Assembly (NCBI GenBank): GCA_030737875.1
Contig: CM060909.1
Location: 394,921,565-394,985,564, forward strand
Length of the DNA stretch: 64,000 nucleotides
Source of the DNA: Allium sativum
Taxonomy: Eukaryota > Streptophyta > Magnoliopsida > Asparagales > Amaryllidaceae
Direction of reading: 5' to 3'
Shown: in pieces, positions 48,944-61,380 of the stretch
Layout: the number at the start of each line of letters is the position of its first letter
How positions within the stretch are numbered: the first letter of the stretch is position 1
Program-made: the position numbers and the translations under genes
Notes under the pieces: model-generated
Told to the model about the DNA's origin: nothing
What the model saw: only the letters and a program-made list of their open reading frames with translations
Databases searched by the model: none

Positions 48944-49750
48944 ATATATATTTCTATTTTTGAAAAAAAAAAGTTCAATAACTGACTTTGGAAATACCAT
49001 GATTTTAAGCATATGGCAAACAAATTCTCGGTTCCCCATATCATATGCCTTTTACAAATCTTTCTTTAAGCACATTTTACCTTTGTCCTTCTTTGAGTAG
49101 TCTCGAACCAGTACATGTGCCAGTAGAATGTTCTCTCCAATATTTCCACCTGGAATAAAGGACGATTGATTTACTAAAATTAAGTACGAAAAAAAAACCT
49201 ATAATTCTGTAGCAAATTACTTTTGCTAGTATTTTATATAACACATTATCACAAGATATATGTCTATAATCTAAAATTGACTTGGGCTTATCTTTTTTGG
49301 TATAAAATTGACTAGGGCTTATCCTTTTTGTGAATGAGCCTCAATTGTGTAAAGCGTAGACATCAATCGTCTTTTTGGTTAAACTTGACAAATATAAAGC
49401 CATTCCTTTTTGTAAAAGCATTCAAATAACCCTGAAGGTCGCTACATCTTTTCTATGAAAGATTTAAATTTGTTGTATATAGGTCGTCTTCCCAAAAATG
49501 TAACAGACCGGTGTATTACTCCATCTCGTTTTGGAAGCTGCAAACTCCAAACTTGGTAGCTCCCCTTTCATAATAGTCGGCCCCGTTTTTTACAATAGAA
49601 TAGAAACTGAGATCAGTTACAGCATCTTCATTTTCTACTGACTACTGCAAAATCCTCCACCCACTCTGCCCACATGCGGTTCCATGACTTAGGGCGAAGC
49701 GTGGTATTGGTTTCTTCTGCAGGTACTGCTGGAAAAAAAGTGCTGCTTTT
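48944..49750 (-). pseudogene. Possible LINE ORF1 (RRM-type) remnant
   Basis: On the minus strand between about 49,500 and 49,330, a broken frame reads DDLYTTNLNLS, then a stop, then DLQGYLNAFTKRNGFIFVKFNQKDD. GFIFVKFN resembles the RNP1 strand of the RRM found in ORF1 of plant LINEs. Stops are frequent, and the flanks are not clearly LINE. The alternative is an RRM fragment from a host gene or chance. Confidence 0.35.
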
Positions 49751-50910
49751 AAAATCATAATTTTAATATTAAACATTGTGTTCCTTCTAAATTGTTTACT
49801 ACTTAATAAATATCATACTTTAATACAACCTTCTAAGAAAACCTTAGTACCAAAAAAGTTTAGAAAAGGAAAAAAAGGACGATGAGATATTTTAATATTA
49901 TTTTATCAAAAAATGTTTGATATCTCTAGATTAGGATAATTACTCTTTAAAATCTTACTTAGAAAAAAAACCAATTAAATAAATCTTAGTGAGTACAAGG
50001 ATATATTTTAGTTTCTTAGTGCATTAAAAGAAGTTTGATGCTTTTGAATTAGAATAATGCCCCGTTAAAGTATTATTAAGAAAAACCAAATGTGAAAAAA
50101 AAAACCAATGAAGGAAAATGAGTACAAAATAGTATCATATTTTAGTAATTTACTGTATTAAATGAAGTTACTTGATCAATGTAATGCCTAGTTGAAACCA
50201 TAATAAAAAAAATCTTAACGAAAAAGGTACATTATCATATGCCTCCTCCTTCCCTCTCCCTCTCACCTCCATTTCATATTTTCCTTTAAGTTTGAATTTA
50301 TGTCTTGATATTTCAAATTAGCTACAAATATTTTTGAGTCGTACATGTATAAAATAGCTTGGATGAGATTTAAGAATGTTAAAATCAAAATAAAATAATT
50401 CTATTTTCTTTCCTTTAAATATTAATCATTTATAAATTATTGCATTTGATAAAACCAACTTTTCCAAGATTATCTCATCCACTGCATTTTATGCTCTTCA
50501 TGTATTACTTTTATGAAAAACACCTTATGTGAAATTTGATTTTACAAACCAGTTTTGCATCTTGTAACTACATCTTTAAGAGTTTCATTATAATAACTTA
50601 AAAATAGAAAGTAATCTACTCATCATACTTAACTCAAGATTTTCATTACTATAATACTCAAAAGTAAGAAATAATATACGCTCCTTGTTGTTTTGCATCC
50701 TTTTAAACCAACAAAGGCATGCATATTTTTCAGGAACTTGTATACAATCATCATTGGGTATGATTTAAGATAAATACCTTTGGACATTTTAAGTGCTTCA
50801 TACACTTCCACCACTTCAAACAATTCAAATATTTCTAAATTTATCATGCCTTGGAAATTAACATATTGTCAACTCAATGTACGCTTCAAAATTTTAATTA
50901 TGTTTTCGCA

Positions 50911-50914
<4 letters not shown>

Positions 50915-50975
<61 letters not shown>
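50915..50975. repeat. (TA)30 microsatellite
   Basis: Uninterrupted TA run of about 60 bp. Confidence 0.95.
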
Positions 50976-50978
<3 letters not shown>

Positions 50979-51567
50979 GGATTGTAGGTCCGTGTTTCTC
51001 ACTTAGGAAAGGATTCATAGACCAATAATATTCTCCTCTAATTCATGATCTTTAATCTATTCATAGACATAAGTGCAATGTTGTTTTCAAATTTGCCATT
51101 GATGATTATTTGTTATTAGTTCTAAACATAATTTGTTGAGTATTTTTGTTTATCAATTTTTACGTACTAAAAACACTTCTATGTTAATTTGACAATTATA
51201 TCATGGGTCTCTTATAGAGCATCATTCAATGTTTCTTAAAAAATGCTCATCATCTTTATTTGACATTTTCATTACTTACTCTAAAAATATTTTGAACCAT
51301 CATTTCTACCACATTTCAGAAGTGGTCTATATACTTTGATCCTTCACGAATTTAAATCTATATTGAAGCAAGTTTACAAGGGATATTATCGTTGATTTAT
51401 TCAAGTTAGTTAATATTTTGCATTATTAAATATTTAGTAAATATATAATCTTTATAATCAAAATGAACATGTATGCCCTTTATCCATCTCTTAAAGTTGA
51501 CAAATATTGCGACATTAAATAACTTCAGATTCTCATTTCGATCCATTATCGAACTGCTTCTACAAAC

Positions 51568-51571
<4 letters not shown>

Positions 51572-51610
<39 letters not shown>
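51572..51610. repeat. (TA)n microsatellite
   Basis: Uninterrupted TA run of about 39 bp. Confidence 0.95.
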
Positions 51611-51612
<2 letters not shown>

Positions 51613-53269
51613 TTTATAGGAGAATAATCCTTTTATTATTTGATAAGACACATTCAAGTAATATTGCTTATTGTCATTCAATGATCTAGCCACCTAGAGG
51701 AATCTAGTTATTATTAAAATCATTTGAATACATACGTGATTTTAGGTTATTTAACATTTATGTTGATTGAATTTTAAATCATAGAATGATATCTGTACAT
51801 GATCTATAAGATGAGCTCATATTTACTTAGTTAAATAAACTTCAAGTTGTTAGCTAAATATCTGCATATATAGATATATACATGCATCCACATATTATAT
51901 ATGGTTTTCATAAATTTGGAAAGTCCTTATCATTTGAGTTAGTAATTTAAGAACAGATTATCACAAGTATCCAAACTAGTAATTTTTTTATGCGAAACCC
52001 TATAACATACGTGAATCCTTAACTATTATATGATAGTTTTAAAAATATATGATTTGAAATACATCTATGTCAATTTAACTTATCAATAGTAACTTAAAGT
52101 TATTTGATATATTATAATTTTTAGATGTGGAATATATTATAACATCTAGTTACCTTGGACTTATTAAGAATTTCAAGATCTAAATCCCAAAATTTGATAG
52201 TGTTTCCTAGTTTTAGTAATGACTACCAAAGCCTCTTGTTTGATAATTCATAAAACTTATTATATTCCATATAACTTCCTGTTAATTTACATTATCAAAA
52301 TTTATGTTCATTTTTATCCACTTCCATATATTTTTAATTGAATATGCTAAAGAATGTCCTTCGAATTAATACATGTCAAATGTAATTTAAGGGTTTTCAA
52401 TTCAAATCATATTACTTTCGATTTAAATAAATTATGCATACAACTTCGATTTGTTAAATTACATTCTTCAATTACATTTCAAATATCTCTTTCAAACATT
52501 ATTTATAACTATTTAGTCAAGAACAATGTATATCTCAAATTATGTACTGACATCACTTTTGGGAAGATCAATGAAAAATTACAACAAAAAATAATATTTT
52601 TGGACGCCTGCAAAGTTATAAAAATACGCAATTATATTTGTTGCACCTATGGATCGCTTTCAAACCGTATTCTAGTTTTCCTGAAAATTATGATTTGATG
52701 TATAGATTATCTCTTTAGGTGAATATCTAAAGGTATTATTTTTCAAGAATAATCATACATATGATATTCAATTCATCGTAAGCACTTAAAAGTAATTAGT
52801 CACATATCTCTATTTACTCTTAATTTAATCTAATGGAGCTATAAGTTCCCCACAACAAGTAATTTATAGCCACATCACTTTTTGAAGTGATATATTATAC
52901 TAGAAAATATTCTATGAGTAATTCTTTTGTACTTCTATATGACAATTTAATATCACTACTGGGATATTTTTATTAACATCTCTTATAAAGTGTTACATAT
53001 TTCCTCTAAAAGTACTTTATATGTACTATTTTAGGAATGCCATCAATATTCAATATTTTTTCCACATACATGGCATAAGTACTATGTTTGGAGTACCATA
53101 AAATATCTTTATTGAAGATTTTTGTTGTAACTACTTATGAAATGTCATATCAAATTCAAATATAGCAACAAAACTAGATGCACTAATTTAAAATATAAGA
53201 AATAAACCCAATATTTTAGGAGCATAGTATTACTTGAAAAAACCTTTTTAGAGATAAATTAGTATCCGT

Positions 53270-53365
53270 ACTTCTAAAGCTTCATAGCTTCAGCTATTTC
53301 AAGAGCTTGTCGACCCTCAGTGTTATAATTCACCAACCAGGTAGCTCTTTTTATGGGACATATAA
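53270..53365 (-). pseudogene. Exon-like fragment, unknown protein
   Basis: One minus-strand frame reads RATWLVNYNTEGRQALEIAE and then AMKL before a TAG. This is an unusually protein-like run in otherwise AT-rich noncoding DNA. No family could be named, and there are no clear splice sites. Probably a captured or decayed exon. Confidence 0.3.
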
Positions 53366-53594
53366 GTTGGGGGAATTTGTCAAGATTTAGTCTTTGGTTC
53401 ATGTTTCATCGACTAATCCTTCCTAATTCACGTTTTTATTGAAAAGTTTCTTCTTCATTTCTCTAACAACCAGTATACCATTCCTTTAATGGATACAATA
53501 TTTCATCTGAAGGATTAGCAATTTAACAAAAATAAAATTTGTATAATGACTCTTTAAGAATGTTGGGTTTTGCATTAAAAATATAGAAAAAACT

Positions 53595-55199
53595 TGTTAC
53601 GACCCAAACCCCCGTGTCGTGGAAGCAAGGATAATCAGTGGAATATAACACATAAACAATTACAACGGAACAGAAATATATCATTACACCAGATAATGCA
53701 CATCAAATTATATTCGAAATAATATCAACATCAGAGTTACACAGCATAACAGGATCATACTTAGTACATGATACAGTTTCAGCTTAATATAAAATGTCTG
53801 CAGTGGAATCAAACATAATATACAAAATAAAGTTTGAACAACACAATAGAAATGATAGAATTCATCTTCAGCTACATAGCTATCCAGAATGAGCCTACTA
53901 AAACCTGAATACAAGGCTGCCCGTGTAGAAAATAGGGGCACCCGAGTTTGCAAAGTGAAACAAACTACGAGTCAGTCATGGGACTGGTTCGAGAAATCTA
54001 CTTAACTTGTTTAATAATAAGGCTAATTACAGGACTACGCCGCTAACGCAGAACGGGTTTACTCCATTGGATTGCCAGTGCATAAAACAAGTAAATCATT
54101 TAAACGACGCAATGTTTTTTTACAAATATGAAGCCATTACAAGACTCGGGTCCCATCACACAATGCAACGCAAGCCGGAGGATAGAGTTTTACCTTATAT
54201 TGGCCAAAATATGCTTGATACATTTAAAACAAAATTATTTGATATTATTATTAGTGTCTATGTATTTCAAAAACAATTTCAATCATAATGTATCAATCAT
54301 AGACGACATGAGCATCCCATGCCACTATGCCGCCAATATAAGTTTACAGTCAAACCGCACAATATCGTATTGGAAGTTGGATTTCCATCATGAAGCAAGG
54401 CAAGAGATCGTCTTTACCGAATTCGAGATGCTCTAGCCCCTGTCCTAGGATCGGAACGCATCGACCCTTAGATCATCAGGGCCGGTCCTCTCTTACGTTT
54501 GAGGATTAGTAATATCCGAACAATACGTTTTCCCGCCCTATAGGGCATAAATCTGGTCAGTATGTCGACCATATCATCTATCGGCCCCGTAGTGACTGAT
54601 ATATCCGAGGCGCCTCACTTTCCATCATCCACATAAGTAAAAATGTCTGGGCTCCATACCATGACACCACTCCTAGCTAGAAAGAAACGCATGTTCTTCC
54701 TGCAGTCCTCTTCCGTTTCTGGTACATACCGGGGTGTGAGGCTCGCGAATAAACGCTATACACAAAGCTATGCTATTTAAAGTCGTGCTTTGATCATCAA
54801 CCACAAGGCACTTCTTTTCAATAAAAGCCTTGATCACTTGCATCTCAGTATGCCACATTGACATTCCACGCCATGCGACTGATGTTTATCGATATATAAC
54901 CACTAAGCTCGTACGTCTTAGAGAAGGGTGTTAAGCAAGAGAATAAATTCTCCACCACCAAACAGATATATATTTAATAGAGATCAATCAACACAGAACG
55001 AAATCAAATGTCAGACACACGTCCATTTACTAGTCCGTTCTGGGTCTGAACGAAACCGGAGGCAACTTATTCCTCGTCCTATATGTCCAATACAGAAGAG
55101 AGGCCCTCGCACATCAGAATAATCAACAAATACGTCCGGAAAACTACCACTGTAACCCTTTCAAGGCGCAAACTCCAATCAAAGGCATCAGTAGCCAAC
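53595..55199 (-). mobile_element. Copy Y: distal part of a diverged LTR of the element-A family
   Basis: On the minus strand it corresponds to the last 1.4-1.5 kb of LTR A (about 7,310-8,783). Landmarks are the CCTCCGGTTTCGTTCAGACC block near 55,050, TTGCATTGTGTGATGGGACC near 54,160, and the GGGGTACC-free end GGGTCGTAACA at 53,595. Where it overlaps copy X it is closer to X than to A (shared CAGTGGTAGT and GCGAGGGCCTCTC). It is cut at 55,199 by element C. No PBS follows its end (53,594 leftwards), so it is a solo or 3' LTR. No gene. Confidence 0.8.
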
Positions 55200-56686
55200 T
55201 GTAACACCCCACATCCGTTAGTGTCACTCACAAAGGGAATGCACTAAGTTCTGTGGAGCATTATAGGTAAAAGATGCAGATAAATTACAAGACAGACAAA
55301 TTTAAAACATCGGAAAATAAAACTTTACTTTATTGATAAAGTAATTTGTACAACAATTGTTTTTCAATATCAGAGTATCTGTCTTACAAAAAAGGAAGAA
55401 GCATAAAATAACATTTATATTCCCCAATGTAGCATGAGCCAGCCATAGCAAGAGAATCCAAGCAAATCTTCGACTAATCTTCAAGTTGGGAAAGAGTAAC
55501 GGTCAATCTAATCTGAGCTATACTGTTCCCTCCTTTACAACCTGGGGGGAGACGGAAGAAAAGAATGCGAAAGAAAACAGAGTCAGACATAAAGTCTGGT
55601 GAGTTCAGTAACTTTTAGCATGTGAACAGGGAAAAGCAACACGACATGAATTTGAATACAAGATAATACCGTGATGATAGGGCTAACAAGATAACATAAG
55701 ATTAACGCAAGATATGCTAAGGCAAGATAATGTATGCTTCACTACTTTCTCTGTTATTCTGGTTTCTATATCTCTGCACCGCCTAACTAGTGTCTCAACT
55801 AGTAATCTGTATAAAATGATAACGTGATCCCAATTCCCGTAATCGTGATTGCCTTTAGGTGTATATCTATTATTTATTATCTAGATCTAATCTAGGGTTT
55901 TCTTATCGAGCGCTTCCTAGATTCGACTAGGGTTTATGCAACTTATCTAATACTTCTCGGATTCAGGGTTTATGCCACTTAGGTCCAACTAGGGATTATG
56001 CTACTTGTCGAACGGTGCCCCTAGTCTATGACACACTACCCAGAGCGATAAGTGTTCCTAGACTTTACGTCCCAATCGTATCGTAAACGTGTTAGATATC
56101 TAGTTGCACATGTCCTCTATATGTGCGGCCCGAATCCCGTGGCAGGGCTAATCAAGAAACACGGAACTCGGTCGGGAGCTTTAAGTTATCTGCCGATGCA
56201 GATGCTAAGGTCTGTTTTTCCAGTGGCTATGGTCTCACTCGACCCCTCCCTCAACTAATGAAAGGCACACCTTGAAAAATGAGAACTATACGCAGGCCCT
56301 CTATGCCCCCACTAACCTATGGTCATCCTCACCCATAACTAGATGGAAAGTATATGGTCTTTTGGAGTTCTCCGCCTTTCCTCTTTACGTATCTCGACTG
56401 ATTCAAGATGGTAGGTAGACGACGAGTCGCTATCACAGGGCTACTGGTCTCGCCGAATCACGCTGGTCCATCCTAGTCTTTAGGTTGCCATATATTGCAA
56501 GCAAGGCATACCCTTGGTTCTTCTCACGCAGACCTTAACCTCTGTGAGCCCAGGCGGATCATCTGCATTCTCACAGAGGGATACCAAGAGTACCCTTACG
56601 TCCCCTCGAAGCCTCGGGCTTCGTAACCCAATTCGTTGGAGCCTTCTTTAAGATCAGATGGACGTTCGCACCTCTTCGTGTTATAC

Positions 56687-57555
56687 TAAGGATTACTACT
56701 TAGTTTTTTTAACTAAGGTTTACCACTTAGTTTATTGAATCGTCGTTTTCTTAACTAAGGTTTACTACTTAGCCCTTTTTTAACTAAGGTTTACTACTTA
56801 GTCCTCTTTCTCATCAAGTTGGATTAGTTAAGTGTCATTAGTCAATTCAAGTTAACTTAACCCGTTCCTTTGTTATATTAAACTGGTTAAGTGTTATCAG
56901 TAGTTCATGTTGACTTAACCCTACCACAAACCAAGTTATATTGGTTAAGTATTTTTTTTTATTACTTAACCCTACCCATTCATCTTGTATTGGTTAATTG
57001 TTCCCTTTAACCTAACCTTGACCATCTGTTCTGACTGACATGTTATAATGGTTAAGTGTTTCCTTAGCTAACTTAACCCTAACATCTGTTTAGCTAACAT
57101 GTTCTAATGGTTAAGTATTATCCCTTCATGTTTAACTTAACCCTCATTCATTTATCACACTCTGATGGTTAAGTGTTCAAGTTTACTTAACCCTACGTTA
57201 TAGTCCCATTAACATACTAAATTGGCTAAGTGTACTTACTTAACCCCACCTTCTAGTCTGGTTAACATGTTAAATTGGCTAAGTGTATTAAACTTACTTA
57301 ACCCCTCCTTCTCTGGTTAACATGTTAAATTGGCTAAGTGTTTTCCTTAATTACTTAACCCCTACAAATCTTGTCTTACTACCATGTTAAGTTGGTTAAG
57401 TGTTCTAGTTAACTTAACCCTATCGTTCTAACTTAACTTTGTTAAGTTGGTTAAGTGTTCCTATGGACTTAACCCTCCCATTCTAGCTTAACTTTGTTAA
57501 GTTGGTTAAGTGTTCTTATGGACTTAACCCTCCCATTCTAGCTTAACTTTAATTG
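56687..57555. repeat. Array of short inverted repeats in LTR C (3' copy)
   Basis: First, four units CTAAG-N8-CTTAG (for example CTAAGGTTTACTACTTAG) in about 120 bp. Then about 15 alternating GGTTAAGTGTT / ACTTAACCC pairs spaced roughly every 50-60 bp. Each pair can fold into a 7-10 bp stem. The whole array is present again at 62,874-63,737 and in reduced form in LTR B. Confidence 0.85.
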
Positions 57556-59404
57556 TCTTATTAAAGCACCAGCCACTCACATTAGACATGTATTGTTGTG
57601 GCTGCCGGTATGCCGGTTGGTTCCGGGCAGTCTTACGCCACAACTCAGTCTAACCTCGGGCCTTTATCGGGCTCAATGTCTTAACCTCCCACATTGGATA
57701 GGTATTGTCGTGATCACTGGACAGCCGGGCGGGTCTGGGCAGGTTTACATCACAACTCAATCCAACCTCGTGTTAAGCATGTTCGTATTGTCTAAAATTA
57801 CTTTTCTCATTTAGGATAAATTCTATAAGTAAATTTTCCCAAATTTACTTATTCCATTATTACACTTTTAATGTACATTGTCAACATTTATTATTATGGC
57901 CCATTTTCCCTATATATCATATTTATAGTTTTTGGTATGTAAATTATACCAAATTAAGTGTCACTAATCATGATTATTCTAAACATAACAATTACTCACA
58001 ATTATGACTAAACTCAAAATTTGTGCTAATATACTTATTATGCCAAATTAACTTTAATTGACACAATTCCGATTTAACATCCTAATTTACAGTTTATGGC
58101 AAGACTAGAATTATTATTCTAGTTTACCGTTTATGCCTAAAACTTAGCTTACTTGCCAATACTAAATTTAATATGTCAAATTACATATTCCATAATTCAT
58201 GTCAAATTTTCAAATTTGCGTTCTAATAAACATACCATAATACATGTTCTAAATTATGTCAATCATAATTATGTTAATGTTCCACATTATGCCAATTTCC
58301 AAGTTTACAACCATGTTTAAGTCAAATTTATGATTTGCCCAAATCGTATTCCCATCGTTCGTGTAATCGTGATTTCATCCTAGATTATAGATAAATATAG
58401 ATTCGTGGATAAAAAGGGAATAAACCAAAATGCCATGAAAAGATAGACATAATGACTGGCAGAAGATGATAATTCACTAATCACAGATCTAACAAATTAC
58501 ACTGAATAAATTGATTAAAGCATCGAAGGCCTATAGATTTGATAATATTATGACATAAAAAGGGTTGAACAAATAACATAGGTTCAAGTATATGGGTAGA
58601 TCTAACTTAATAGATAAATTCCCATAATCAAGATCCAAGGATAATTAAGAATAAACTGAATTGATAATCAAGTTTAGATCCAATCTCACAGTCATAATCC
58701 TAGGCAATAATATCATGTTCATGAATCATAGGTAATTATCCACTATTGTCCTTGTCATAGTCATAGGCATTGGTTTATGCTCCTAGTCAAAGGCTTATGT
58801 TCATAGTCAAAGGCTTATGTTCATAGTCAAAGGGTTATGGTTTCAAAGGCCACAGTTCCATAGTCATAATCTTAAGCATTGGCAATTTAGTCACAATGTG
58901 TTCTAGGCCATAATCAAGAATCAGATCCAAAGTCATAAACAAGCACAGATTCAATGAAATGATAAGGCATATTTCTAATATTCTTTTAATTTCATGTCAC
59001 AAATAGAAAAGGCGTTCAAATCTAAAAAGTAACCGACTTACATTGATTGGATCTAGAAAAGAATAGAAAGATAGCGTTGCTTGAAGCCGTTGAATCTTTA
59101 CTTGAATCCTAACTTGTTTTGAATCTTCTCTTGAAAGACTTGAGCAGCATATCCTCGTCTTGATTTATATTTTATTTTAATCTATTTATTTAGATTTAGA
59201 GGAAGAAGAAGAAGCCATGTCCATCAAGAATTTGTGCAGCATAAGGTTAGAGAAGAATGGTGCAAAGAGAAGGAGACTAGGGGGCTGTTTATATAGGATT
59301 GCAAGTTAATTTGAGACGTCGATGAAGCCAAGGTTAATCAAAGCCATCCGTTCTAAAGAGAAGCCAATTATGTTCACAATTACTTTCTTAATGTACATTA
59401 TTAA

Positions 59405-59560
59405 CATTTATTATTAAATTTGTATGCACATTAGATACATCCCCCCTTTACACATTTATTATTAAATTTGTATGCACATTAGATACATCTCCCCTTTACA
59501 CATTTATTATTAAATTTGTATGCACATTAGATACATCTCCCCTTTACACATTTATTATAT
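59405..59560. repeat. 48-bp tandem repeat at the start of LTR C
   Basis: CATTTATTATTAAATTTG recurs at 59,405, 59,453 and 59,501, exactly 48 bp apart, with a partial fourth at 59,549. Confidence 0.9.
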
Positions 59561-59620
59561 TAAGCATTGGTTATTCTTAAATTAGTAACTTTAGTGTTAA
59601 CAGAAATACGGAGTGTTACA

Positions 59621-59640
59621 TTCTCCCCTCCTTAAAGGAT
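59621..59640 (-). promoter_or_regulatory. Polypurine tract of element C
   Basis: Minus strand AAGGAGGGGAGAA directly before TGTAACAC. The upstream motif TTTCGGGGTCGAAA matches TTTCGGGGACGAAA before the PPT of element A. Confidence 0.9.
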
Positions 59641-60214
59641 TTCGACCCCGAAATCTTCAAGTCAAGAAGAATGTAAATCCTACCATCCAATCATCCATCT
59701 ACTCATCCATCAAGCACAGGCATCCATTGTCCTTAAATACTTCTAATGCTTGTATGTTCATATGCATAGTGTGTGTACATGTCTTTATCTAATGCAAAAT
59801 CAGGCGGTCTACTGATTCAGTTGACCTTCTTAATGCAAATCATGTCAGTGTCATGCGTCCAATATGTATGCAAATCATAATGATACATATTATTTTTATA
59901 TGAGTGCACAATCATTCACTCAAATGCGACATCCATATGATAACACATTAAGTTCAATTCATAAACAAATACATATATGTAAATGAAATATGAAGGCGTC
60001 TGAGATGATCTAGTGCCTAATACGTGTGTATATGCATTTACGAGCAACCACTAGTAACTACTCGCAACCATCAACCATAACATGTTTCAAATACATGTTT
60101 ACATCCAAAAAGGTTTCTACCTAAGGATCGATGATATGTCCTAGAGGATATACCTTAAAAGCTAGAAATTAGTATGCATAGAATTCCTAAAAAAAAGAAT
60201 CAAGGATGTACCCT

Positions 60215-60353
60215 TAAGAAGAAGGGTATGAGGCGCGTATGCCTTATCTTCAATCTCCCGTATCACGTCTTCTTGAGCTTTACTCAACTGTACCTTAACA
60301 GATTCAACTTCACGATTGCGAAGTTTCTTGACCTCCATTTCCAAAATAAACAA
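60215..60353 (-). pseudogene. Chromovirus polyprotein C-terminal fossil
   Basis: Frame from Met at 60,353 includes VKKLRNREVESVKVQLSKAQ, then ED and, further on, EIEDKAYAPHTLLLKG. This lines up with the end of plant gypsy chromovirus polyproteins (LRN(R/K)E(I/V)..VKV.W ... EATWE.E..M...YP.LF), the chromodomain region. The key aromatic residues are mostly lost (VQL for VQW). Confidence 0.7.
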
Positions 60354-60869
60354 ATGTCAACCATGATACTGAGTATATATACTAAGATGATCAGAGGTCT
60401 CTCCTCTTAGCTTATCCATCATGCCATAACTATGAGGGTCAAAAGGTCACTACGTACTTTTTACCTCTCTTAAGGTTAGTCCTTCTCTATATAGAGCGCC
60501 TGCCACAACTATTCATCTCTCAAGCAAACCATCCTAGTCGAACTCAACATCCCTCAAGTACAAGCCCCAAAGGCCTAAACCAATATCAGACAAGCACCCG
60601 AGGAATGTCTCCTCCGAATTTGGACGATCTACGTGAGATGATCTAAGAAAAAACAACCAAACACTTGAGCACTAGTTGGGATCTTTTACTATACAAGTAC
60701 TAAGGTGCAGAGACTCAACTATGGAAGCAAATATGAACAAATGCGAAGTGCTAAAACCAAAAGAAAGAGTACAAACAGAAAATCTAGACTCCTCCAACAG
60801 AACTTTACTACCTTTCTCCTAGGTACGCTTAGTGGTGAAAGCATGTACTTGCCCTTCTGAAAATCTTGT

Positions 60870-60920
60870 CCTTTGTTCTTAATTATATGCCCTATTCTGC
60901 CATAGTAAAGATACTTCCTC
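60870..60920 (-). pseudogene. Gag zinc-knuckle fossil in element C
   Basis: Minus-strand frame KRKYLYYGRIGHIIKNK matches the CX2CX4HX4C knuckle (C..CG..GHI...C) with all three Cys replaced (Tyr, Tyr, Lys) and His kept. Short, but in the expected place between PBS and the 3' end. Confidence 0.6.
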
Positions 60921-61366
60921 TTGTCTTAGGTTTTATAATCCCTTCCTCCTTCGTGAGCCAAGTCTACATCCATGAATTCCTCATCCTTGGGTTGCGCTCC
61001 TTAGCCAAACTCCTCATCCTCTTTCGTGTGTAATCATGTTGACAAATCTCTCGGAAGCTGCCTCCATCGTACAGAAAACCCTACTAAGCTTGAAAGAAAA
61101 CTAGCCGCATGTGAAACTACTACGGTTATAGATGGAAGTCGGGCACTACTTCGCCCTTCGATGAGGTTACCTCCTAGAAAGCCAGGAGCCCCAGAGACTC
61201 AAGAAAGAAGGGGACAAGAATTCAAACAGAGAATCAGAAGATAGTGCGTATGGCTTTTGGGGAATATGCCTTTAAAACAAACCTTTTCTTTTGAAAATGC
61301 TTCTTTTAAAACTGTTTGAAAATAATAATTTTTTTTTAAATCTTTCATCTGATCCGGTAACCTTCA

Positions 61367-61378
61367 ACTCTGATACCA
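61367..61378 (-). promoter_or_regulatory. Primer-binding site of element C
   Basis: Minus strand TGGTATCAGAGT, 2 nt (CG) after the LTR end. Initiator-Met type with the last base changed. Confidence 0.9.
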
Positions 61379-61380
61379 CG

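Larger units (their letters stand above)
49751..53250. other. AT-rich region with no recognisable gene
   Basis: Only short, low-complexity ORFs (one is simply TA repeat read as Tyr-Ile). Holds two long TA microsatellites. No family motif or element end recognised on either strand. Confidence 0.6.
55200..59620 (-). mobile_element. Element C 3' LTR (4,421 bp)
   Basis: On the minus strand it begins TGTAACACTCC at 59,620 and ends GGGGTGTTACA at 55,200. The terminal TGTAACAC/GTGTTACA form an inverted repeat. Positions 55,200-57,820 are repeated at 61,381-64,000 with about 2% differences by eye. It contains a hairpin-repeat array (56,687-57,555), two related blocks of about 105 bp (57,575-57,785), a 22-bp repeat near 58,785-58,845 and a 48-bp repeat near its start. 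No gene. Flank CCAAC (55,195-55,199) is the candidate TSD. Confidence 0.92.
59621..61380 (-). mobile_element. Element C internal region (1,760 bp), non-coding with gag/pol fossils
   Basis: Bounded on the minus strand by the PBS after LTR end 61,381 and the PPT before LTR start 59,620. No long ORF. Two degraded protein segments survive: a gag zinc knuckle near the 5' side and the very C-terminal end of a chromovirus polyprotein near the 3' side. Protease, RT, RNase H and integrase are gone. It therefore looks like an internal deletion derivative of an autonomous Ty3/gypsy chromovirus, to be mobilised in trans. Confidence 0.88.

Noticed and set aside
50780..51028. 82-codon ORF
   Set aside because: A third of it is the TA microsatellite read as Tyr-Ile repeats; no homology is seen.
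23363..55199. Copies X and Y as the two LTRs of a single 32-kb element
   Set aside because: No PBS follows Y's end and no PPT was seen next to X's start. The sequence between is a LINE and a MULE, not an internal domain. They are better treated as separate LTR remnants.
61026..61244. 72-codon plus-strand ORF in the element C core
   Set aside because: The element is on the minus strand, and the frame has no recognisable domain.
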